Source: Arctopsyche grandis
Taxonomy: Eukaryota > Arthropoda > Insecta > Trichoptera > Hydropsychidae
DNA length: 64,000 nucleotides
Assembly: GCF_051622035.1 (NCBI RefSeq)
Contig: NC_135359.1
Location: forward strand, 32,765,501 to 32,829,500
Direction: 5' to 3'
The notes under the pieces are model-generated. The model did not search any database and was not told the origin of the DNA. It saw only the letters and a program-made list of their open reading frames with translations. This document shows positions 56,395-64,000 of the stretch, piece after piece; the first letter of the stretch is position 1, and the number at the start of each line of letters is the position of its first letter. The translations under genes and the position numbers were made by a program.

Positions 56395-57503
56395 TATATT
56401 AATAAATAAAAAAAGTCATCACAAGAGATTGGCGTTGGATGGATGCTTTTCAAATAACAATAGACCACTGCATTAGTGCTAAAAGCAAGAGACCAAAAAG
56501 CATGGTTTTTGTAAGAAATTGACAATACTGAACCATTTTTCGTCCGAAAATCATCCATCGAACACCGATATTTGTTCATTACCTTTCAAACTTTATATGC
56601 ATAAATTCAATATATTAAATAAACAGTTTAGAATTTTTATCAAATTTTCACTATACAACTGAGTCAGAATATTTCTACGTAGAAAACATTTCGATAAGAC
56701 TTAACTTTCAAGTGAAAATAGCTGAAATAAATAAGTAATGAAAATAGTCACTCTAAATAAGTGATTCCCAACAGTAATTCTGATAAAATATTCTCAACAA
56801 AAGTTTGAGATGCTTCGCCTAGTCCATCTCTTTGAATTTTGAAGGCTTGCTCACGCTCCAAACATTCCCACGAAATCTCATCTCAACCAGGCAACTTTTC
56901 TCACGGAAACTTTCTGCTACTGTTTACTATGGACCGATTCGACAAATTTGCGACCCCAATATCAATATGGGACTACATACATAATTTATAGTATGTCATA
57001 TCTACCTAGCATAGACATTAAAAAAAATAACGATTATAATGAAGACTCCCTAATGACTATAACGGTACACTCAAATCACTTCCTCATTCATACAATTTTG
57101 AAACAAATAATATACATGTATGTATATTACATTGCATAAGTTGTATCACACGATTCCATGAGAGAATCTTTTGCGTCGTTGTATACCTATAATAGTATGA
57201 AGCCAATTATGGGCATCATTATACCGAAACTATGTGTTTGCCCGCAGGATATCTGTCGTGAACCTTGGTGTAGTCCTTTTTATTGCGTGCTTGGCTACGG
57301 CTTGGTTCCAAAAGGACCGATGTTTGTTTCTGATTTAAGTGAGCTGTGTGTCAAATGTGACTTTAGAACCGTTTATATATATATATATATAGTTGAGTTG
57401 AATTACTGAGCTCATTTTAATCGACCATCTTGTGTGCCTACAATGGTGCTTCTGGTTCTTATTCAACGATAGCAGTATACAACTAGGACGTTATACTGCG
57501 GTG
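56395..57503. other. Gene-free sequence
   Basis: No coding signal was found. Part near 57,260-57,350 shares short blocks with about 60,960-61,010, which suggests a common repeat background with the 60-kb region. Confidence 0.35.
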
Positions 57504-59050
57504 CAAGGCCACGTCTACTATATGTACAAATGTGTGTAACGCACACGGGCGGCCGAAATATAAAGGCGGCCGAAGAAAATGAGACTCGAAAAAAACACAG
57601 TAGACGTATGTACTTTTTAAAATGCATTCAAGTTGCATTGTTGTATATTTGTGGATTGTTGCAAGTTACAACTTGTAACACACCTATATTCCAATATTTC
57701 AGGGAAATAACAGGATAGCAGGTATATATTCAGTCCACTTATAGTCTTTTATGTTCTATTATCATTGCGATTGCTAGATGTATTTCTTCAAGGATGCTGA
57801 GTATTGGTTGGTCATCGAAAGAACAATGTCCTAGATGTGAGATTGCGGGTAAAACACTGTTTTCATGAATGAACTTTAAAACATTCAGTCTCTCTTGTCG
57901 TCAGATCCTGTTCAGAACTAAACGTTTTGGTTTTCTGTCTGTTTTTCTGGTTAATTTTGACTGTGATTAAGATTTTCAACACTATATTTATCACAAGGTA
58001 AGATTTTTGCACTACTTGCATGCATTTCATTTTTTTAATAATATGATTATGATATTTTGTATTAATATACAAATGCTGACCCAAACTATGATTCAGGAAA
58101 ATAACGGGATGGCAGGTATACATAGCTTCGGTCTGCATAGAGCTAGTTTTTTTATGTTCTATTATCTTTGCGACTTCCAGATGTACATATTTCTTCAAGG
58201 ATGTTGAGTATTGGTTGGTCATCGAGAGAACAATGTCCTACATGTGGATTTGGGGGTAAAAAAACATTATCTTTATGCCTCTCTTGTCATCTGATCCTGT
58301 TCAGAACTAAACGTTTTGTCTGTTTTTCTGGTTATTTTTTATTGTGATTAATATTTTCAACACAACATATGTATATTTCTCACACAATATTTATCACAAG
58401 GTAAGATTTTTGCACTACTCTTTTCACATTTGTGTATATGTTACACCGAATCCGTGAAATTGTCTATTACACGCATTCGGCAAGAGAATTGCCGAATGCG
58501 TGAAAAATGCAAGCACGTTACCCAGTTCACGGATTTGGCAAATTCTTTAGCGAATGCGTGTATTCGGCAAGAATTTGTCTGCTCAAAGCATGGAGTCGGC
58601 AAATAGACAGCAGCGCTCCGGTGTTGTTTTTTAGAACTGGACAGCGTGGATAAATGTCAAAGTGACAGCTGAATGAGGATGTTTAATTTATATGACTACA
58701 TACATATGTTTCGATCATTTCATATGACTTATACATAAATTAATGCCATTTTTATACATTTTGATCAATATTTTAACAGTGAAACATATGTATGTAGTCA
58801 TATTATACATAATAATATGTAAATTAAACATCCTTATTCAGCTGTCACTTTGACACTTGGTTATAATATAACACGCTGTCCAGTTCACGCATTCGGCAAA
58901 GAATTTACGGAATCCGTGAACTGGGCAACGTGCTTGCATTTTTCACGCATTCGGCAATTCTCTTGCCGAATGCTTGTAATAGACAATTTCATGGATTCGG
59001 TGTAACATATACAAATACTGATAAAATTAAAGGCAGCCGAATTCCTAGGC
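57504..59050. mobile_element. Diverged relative of hAT-like element E with foldback insertion
   Basis: Blocks shared with 60,186-60,781 appear in order: 'aaatgtgtgtaacgcacac', 'caagttacaacttgtaaca', 'cctgttcagaactaaa', 'atcacaaggtaagattttt', and near 59,025 'ctgataaaattaaaggc'. A section is duplicated internally (about 57,890-58,020 and 58,290-58,415). A long foldback element sits at 58,437-59,013. Confidence 0.55.
58437..59013. mobile_element. Near-complete foldback element, about 575 bp
   Basis: Arms of roughly 230-275 bp face each other: GTATATGTTACACCGAATCC at the left and its near-exact complement at 58,994-59,013, continuing through 'gcattcggcaagagaattgc' and 'cagctgaatgaggatg...'. Only about 70 bp in the middle is unpaired. 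Within each arm, 'acgcattcggcaa' recurs in both orientations, so arms also self-pair. It has no coding capacity. Confidence 0.85.
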
Positions 59051-60095
59051 AATATCTAAACTTAATATTTGCACTGAAAAACATATGAAACAATGATAAA
59101 AAGATTAAATTTTAAATCAGTCAATTCTCTAAAAACTCAAAATTATTTCATTTTTAGGTTAGAAATATATCAAACACAAAATATGCTTTAAAACAATAGC
59201 ATATTTTATCACAATCAGTTAGAAGTTTGAATCCCATTTAGAATTGCTCTTGAACTATTTATATAAAATTGTATTGCATGATGGATTGGTTCATTAGTAT
59301 AAGCATTAGCCAAAATTTGGGCATGGACATACATATTTACAGCTCTCCCACACTCATCGATGGACAACGTTTTTTGTGTATGAATGAAGTTTAATTTATA
59401 GACGCATTTGTTATTGTTACGGTCACATCGATGGTTGTTATGTAAAAAAAGCCTTAACCAGTTTTTTTTATTATTAAGTATTGTTATTCAAATTCACACG
59501 AGTTTTGATCGAGTGACCATAGCTCGAGGCACGGTGGGCCTCTCGAACAATATGGCTCTTGTGGTAACCTTAGATGGGAAGGATTTTAATTAAAAATATT
59601 TGTATACCTATACAATAGCATATACATATGAACCGGTTTATCTCCGTAACATCTCTAATGGAGGCATTACAATTAACGCAACGTGGTAATCAATCTTTTT
59701 TGTATGTCATGTTATGTCAGTACAAGTAAAATACATCGTATATTTATTATGGTTGATTTTTATTTAATTACTAAATATTAGGTAGGTTTACAGACACGAT
59801 TTGTAAGATTTCAAGATTGTATCCTTTTGAATTTGTGTATATTAGAAGGTAAAAAATGAATTGGCAGGAAAAAGTTGAAACATGCGCATGTGAACTGATA
59901 TGAGCGCCGAAGACCTGTTTCGAGCCGCTGAAAACCGATGCGGATATCTTCAAATAATCGACGAGGTGGTCGCCAACGTCCGAATGCGGACAGGACATTG
60001 AGAAGAAGAAGATATATACATTTGTAGTCCTGCAATACGTTTTAAATAAAATAATATACTAACTGTTATATAAAAAAGGCACTAGCAATTAAATC
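59051..60095. other. Gene-free sequence
   Basis: Apart from short dispersed repeats, no gene is visible. Two overlapping frames on the - strand near 59,811-60,035 contain retroelement-like wording but are too short to call. Confidence 0.35.
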
Positions 60096-60960
60096 AGGCC
60101 CGTTCTTAAAACATTCAGCCAAGAAAATGTGACTATGAGTGACTTAAAGTACTATTTCAGTGGTTGAAATTGAGTCACATACGCTCAGGGCCGCGCCTAC
60201 CATATATACAAATGTGTGCAACGCACACAGGCCGCCAAAATATAAAGGCTTTTAAAATGCATTTAGGTTGCTTGTTGTATACTTGTACATTGCTGTTACA
60301 AGTTACAACTTGTAACACACCCGAACTTTAACTCGGGGAAATAACGGGATAGCAGGTATAGCTTTGGTCCGCATAGAGATACATATGTCTTTTATTTTCT
60401 ATTGTCAATGTGACTGCTAGATGTATTTATTCAGGGATGCTGAGTAATTGGTCATCGAAAGAACAATGTCCTAGATGTGAGATTGGGATTAAACACTGTT
60501 TTCATGAATGTATTTGAAAACGTTCAGTCTCTCTTGTCGTTTGGTCCTGTTCAGAACTAAAAGTTTTGGTTTTCTGTCTGTTTTTCTGGTTAATTTTGAC
60601 TGTGATTAAGATTTTCAACACTATATTTATCACAAGGTAAGATTTTTGCACTACTTGCATGCATTTCATTTTTTTTATTAATATGATTATGATATTTTTA
60701 TTCAAATACAATGCTGATAAAATTAAAGGGCGGCCGATTTAAGTCTGCACACAGGCGGCTGAAATCCTAGGCGCGGCCCTGCATACGCTTATTATTGTAG
60801 AACAGTCAGCTGGTATTTTGAGTCCGGTTTATTTTTTTAGGATCATGTTTGGAATTGATAGGACCGCTATTGTATCGCAACGACCTTGGCCTTGTATAAA
60901 TCACGCATTGGTAATAAATATTATTTTAGAACAAATAAGTTACTTTATATTAAAATTTAT
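60096..60960 (+). repeat. Outer repeat containing element E, copy 1
   Basis: The flanks of element E here ('gcccgttcttaaaac', 'tttcagtggttgaa', then 'tattattgtagaacagtcag' to 'taaatattattttagaacaa') recur around element E copy 2 at 63,031-63,900. The unit containing E was therefore duplicated as a whole. Confidence 0.7.
60186..60781. mobile_element. hAT-like element E, copy 1 (596 bp), perfect 8-bp TSD
   Basis: The ends CAGGGCCGCGCCTA and TAGGCGCGGCCCTG are inverted. CATACGCT is duplicated at 60,178-60,185 and 60,782-60,789. Both features are typical of hAT. A palindrome 'caagttacaacttgtaacac' occurs inside. No transposase frame is present. Confidence 0.88.
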
Positions 60961-62115
60961 TGCCCAGTATGTTAATATTAAAAAATCTTTTTTGTGCCCG
61001 CAATGGTGCTCGTGTTCACTACTAACTAATAGCCCTATATACATATATTATTTTGCTGTTAATTGACTTTAGTGTTTTGTTTTAAGTCTACCAAATAAAT
61101 AAAACAGTTTTGAACAATGCTATTTATGTTACAGGATATCATAGTTGTTAAGGTGTGAAACATTTATATATAAAACATCAGTTATTGCAATGGTTGATTT
61201 TTTTTTAGATTATGGCTGAACTTTTGACCAATCAGGCGCGTGATCTTGATCAATCTGATCACTTATTTAATATTTGAATCTAAAAAATTCATATAAAACT
61301 TTAATTATCGTTTTTATAATGTCTCATGTCAATATATGTATGTAAATATGATAATTTGTAAATGACTAATAATAATGAGTGTCACGTTTCTTCAATGATT
61401 GCTATTAAATGAATTCAAAAGAAAATGAGTCATTTCTATGGCATTCGCTTATGAACTGTCAAATTAGTTTCATGGTCATAACGTGCACTTTTTTGATCTT
61501 GTTCTCAATACTTATTATATTTTTACATGAAGACAAATTAGGGATTAGGTATAAGTATAATAAAAGATAAATGACCGGGACTATATGTATATTATAATCG
61601 TAAGCCATTAAGCGAAATTTTTTTCAATGAAACTTTACGCACCATTGTATCGTGTGCAGAACATACCTAATTAGAAAATCTGCATCAACGTAGCCTAGTA
61701 AAATTGCAATAAAACAAATCACAAATGAGAGTTTTAACATTTATATCATTAAAAAAAAAACATTGCCCACGCCTGCCATAGACAATGGTTGGAAAGCGAG
61801 TCGAGTCGAACAAAAGCAAAAGTCATAGACAAAAGCGCGGGAACGCGTCCACGATTCGAGTTCCCTTTTCAACACATTGTTTGATGCTTTTATATCATAT
61901 ACTTTATTTTTATTTCTATCATTGTTAGCGAGTGCACGCACTTCCTGTGCTGCCCACGAAATTTCAAACAATTAAACCCCATCATGTTTTTGTACAATAT
62001 GAAAATACCTGGTATTGTTGTCGTCTTAAACGACAACACCGTAAGCTGAAATCCAATTACAGACACAACTCGACTATATTCTATTGATTGCAAACAACTG
62101 AATTCGAACCCAACC
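60961..62115. other. Gene-free sequence
   Basis: No supportable coding or RNA feature was found. Confidence 0.4.
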
Positions 62116-62945
62116 AGTGGCAGCTCGTGAGAATTCACAGGGGGGCTGCAGAGATTAATCGGGCTGTAGTAACTCGTTGACCATACCGATGATCAAATGC
62201 AGACAAAAATAGCGGGTTTGGTGCAAACGATCGACTAGCGCCAGACAGACTGAACCACAGATTAACTGGATGGCTGCTTTAAACGCAATTCTCGACTTCA
62301 CGAATGATAGTGTTAAGTATACTAAAAATAGAGGTTAGTAAAGAGCCGCCGGTTAAGGACAATCGGATTAAGTCAAGGCCGTGCGACCGTGATAATTGGT
62401 TTTGAGGATTAGCTGCAAACTAAGTGCAAGTAAGCTAAACAATGATTGCACTTCTCAGAACTGACCCATGCCGTGGGACAGAATGTCGTGGGAATACATA
62501 TCCGAATACGTGACTATACAATAGCTAAACAGACTAGACGCCCTGAAAGATCTACCCCTTATAAGGCGGTACTTAGGCGATATCAGGTCATTCTGGACTG
62601 AGCACTGCCCGTGCGTGTATCTCCTTAATCATCAATAAATGCTGTGAAACGACTTTGGCCTTTTACTTGGATCCTCCACCCACCCCTACGCAACACTAGA
62701 TTGCACATCAGATGACGAGTAACCTTTCGATGTGCACAGATGCAATTATTAAAATTGAGTTGGATTTTTCTGGCGAGTTTAATAAGGCAAAATTCGGAAC
62801 TAAAGTATCAGAAGCACATAACGTATACAGGGTAGGTATAACGGTGTCGTTAATCTGTGGTTCAGTCTGTCTGGCGCTTGTCGATCGTTTGCAACGCATC
62901 GAAAAATAGCATGCATATGTACTATACTGGTATACTGGGAGGCAG
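62116..62945. mobile_element. Larger hAT-like relative of the 171-308 MITE
   Basis: It begins CAGTGGCAGCTCGTGAGAAT and its far end reads 'agcatgcatatgtactatac...gggaggc', both matching the reverse of 171-308. Long inner arms face each other ('cgatcgactagcgccagaca' near 62,228 and its near-complement near 62,870). Element C is inserted between them at 62,308-62,698. The final terminus is lost at the junction with the next repeat. Confidence 0.6.
62308..62698 (-). mobile_element. Element C, uninterrupted copy (391 bp)
   Basis: It is the reverse complement of the element C copies at 15,922 and 22,016, with ends TAGTGTTAAGTA and TACGCAACACTA. At 62,625-62,628 it has a single TTAA where copy 3 carries the piggyBac derivative, which confirms TTAA-specific insertion there. 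Confidence 0.75.
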
Positions 62946-64000
62946 TGCTGGTCTTACACCTAATGGCGCCCTCGGGCAATTTTTTCTAAACACCCTTAGA
63001 AATAAATTTCGCCTTTGGCGCTCTAATTCAAACGCCCGTTCTTAAAACTTTCAGTCAAGAAAATGTGGCTATGATTAACTTAAAGTACTATTTCAGTGGT
63101 TGAAGTTGAGTCACATACGCTCAGGGCCGCGCCTACCATATGTACAAATGTGTGCATCGCACACAGGCCGCTAAAATATAAGGCTTTTAAAATGCATTTA
63201 GGTTGCTTGTTGTATACTTGTACATTGCTGTTACAAGTTACAACTTGTAACACACCCGAACTTTAACTCGGGGAAATAGCGGGATAGCAGGTATAGCTTC
63301 GGTCCGCATAGAGATACATATGTCTTTTATTTCCTATTGTCAATGCGACTGCTAGATGTATTTCTTCAAGGATGCTGAGTAATGGTTGGTTATCGAAAGA
63401 ACAATGTCCTAGATGTGAGATTGGGGGGGGGGGGGTAAAACACTGTTTTCATGAATGAACTTGAAAACGTTCAGTCTCTCTTGTCGTCTGGTCCTGTTCA
63501 GAACTAAAAGTTTTGGTTTTCTGTCTGTTTTTCTGGTTAATTTTGACTGTGATTAAGATTTTCAACACTATATTTATCACAAGGTAAGATTTTTGCACTA
63601 CTTGCATGCATTTCATTTTTTTTATTAATATGATTATGATATTTTTATTCATATACAATGCTGATAAAATTAAAGGGCGGCCGATTTAAGTGTGCACACA
63701 GGCGGCTGAAATCCTAGGCGCGGCCCTGCATACACTTATTATTGTAGAACAGTCAGCTGGTATTTTGAGTCCGGTTTATTTTTTTAGGATCATGTTTGGA
63801 ATTGATAGGAACGCTATTCTATCGCGACGACCTTGGCCTTGTATAAATCACGTATTGGTAATAAATATTATTTTAGAACAAATAAGTTATTTTATTTACT
63901 TACACCCGATGGCTCCCTCGGGCAATTTTTTCTAAACACCCTTAGAAAGAACTTTCACTTTTGGCGCTCTAATCTAAAATTTTGAATGGCTTTTGGCGCT
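62946..64000 (+). repeat. Outer repeat containing element E, copy 2; runs off the window
   Basis: It starts near 'cagtgctggtcttacacc' (62,945) and repeats 'caattttttctaaacaccct' at about 62,978 and 63,923. The region between is the duplicated unit around element E. The right boundary is outside the window. Confidence 0.5.
63122..63728. mobile_element. hAT-like element E, copy 2 (607 bp)
   Basis: The ends CAGGGCCGCGCCTA and TAGGCGCGGCCCTG are the same as in copy 1. The flanks are CATACGCT and CATACACT, one base apart. Small indels, such as a G run near 63,423, distinguish it from copy 1. Confidence 0.88.

Noticed and set aside
60818-61066. Possible protein in the outer repeat near 60.8 and 63.7 kb
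   Set aside because: The frame is shared only because the DNA is duplicated. It diverges with frame-independent changes and has no recognised domain.

Overview
This window comes from a nuclear genome with introns and many transposons. It is almost certainly an insect. The protein genes read best as insect orthologues, the DNA is AT-rich, and it is full of TA and CATA microsatellites, tRNA-derived SINEs, TTAA-inserting piggyBac-type elements, hAT-type elements and Helitron-like elements. An intact fibrillar collagen gene argues against Drosophila, which is known to lack this class. I cannot place the insect order from the sequence alone.

Four protein genes can be reconstructed exon by exon with consistent splice phases. 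(1) A DAXX-like histone chaperone lies on the + strand at 9,779-21,074 (6 coding exons, 741 aa). It has the DAXX helical bundle, the histone-binding domain and SUMO-interaction-like motifs at both ends. (2) A fibrillar procollagen lies on the - strand at 28,410-39,685 (32 coding exons, about 1,822 aa). It has a signal peptide, a TSPN domain, a short minor helix, a major Gly-X-Y helix of about 1,011 residues, a furin-like site and a COLFI propeptide. (3) A zeta-class glutathione transferase/maleylacetoacetate isomerase lies on the - strand at 44,196-46,887 (5 coding exons, 215 aa). (4) The epsilon subunit of mitochondrial ATP synthase lies on the + strand at 47,579-47,755 (58 aa). Genes 3 and 4 are head to head across a CpG-richer gap of about 0.4-0.7 kb that is probably a shared promoter. 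A fifth, unrecognised - strand gene is supported by one terminal exon at 49,102-49,569. It encodes a secreted, possibly amidated-peptide precursor ending in ...APLRFG and stop.

Layout: 1-9.4 kb is gene-poor, with SINE, hAT and MITE copies and a GC-rich island at 6.6-7.4 kb. 9.7-21.2 kb is the DAXX gene, whose introns hold nested transposons. 21.2-27.6 kb is intergenic: a near-identical second piggyBac derivative, about 910 bp of pure (TA)n, a GC-rich Helitron-like element and a 1.2-kb hAT element. 28.4-39.7 kb is the collagen gene. 39.7-44.2 kb is gene-poor. 44.2-47.8 kb holds the GSTZ/ATP synthase pair, and 49.1-49.6 kb the putative peptide gene. 50-64 kb is gene-poor and dominated by hAT, Helitron-like and foldback elements.

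The genes do not form a pathway. They are ordinary neighbours: chromatin, extracellular matrix, tyrosine catabolism and oxidative phosphorylation. The most informative feature is the transposon archaeology: several insertions can be verified inside the window because an empty, uninterrupted copy of the target element is also present.
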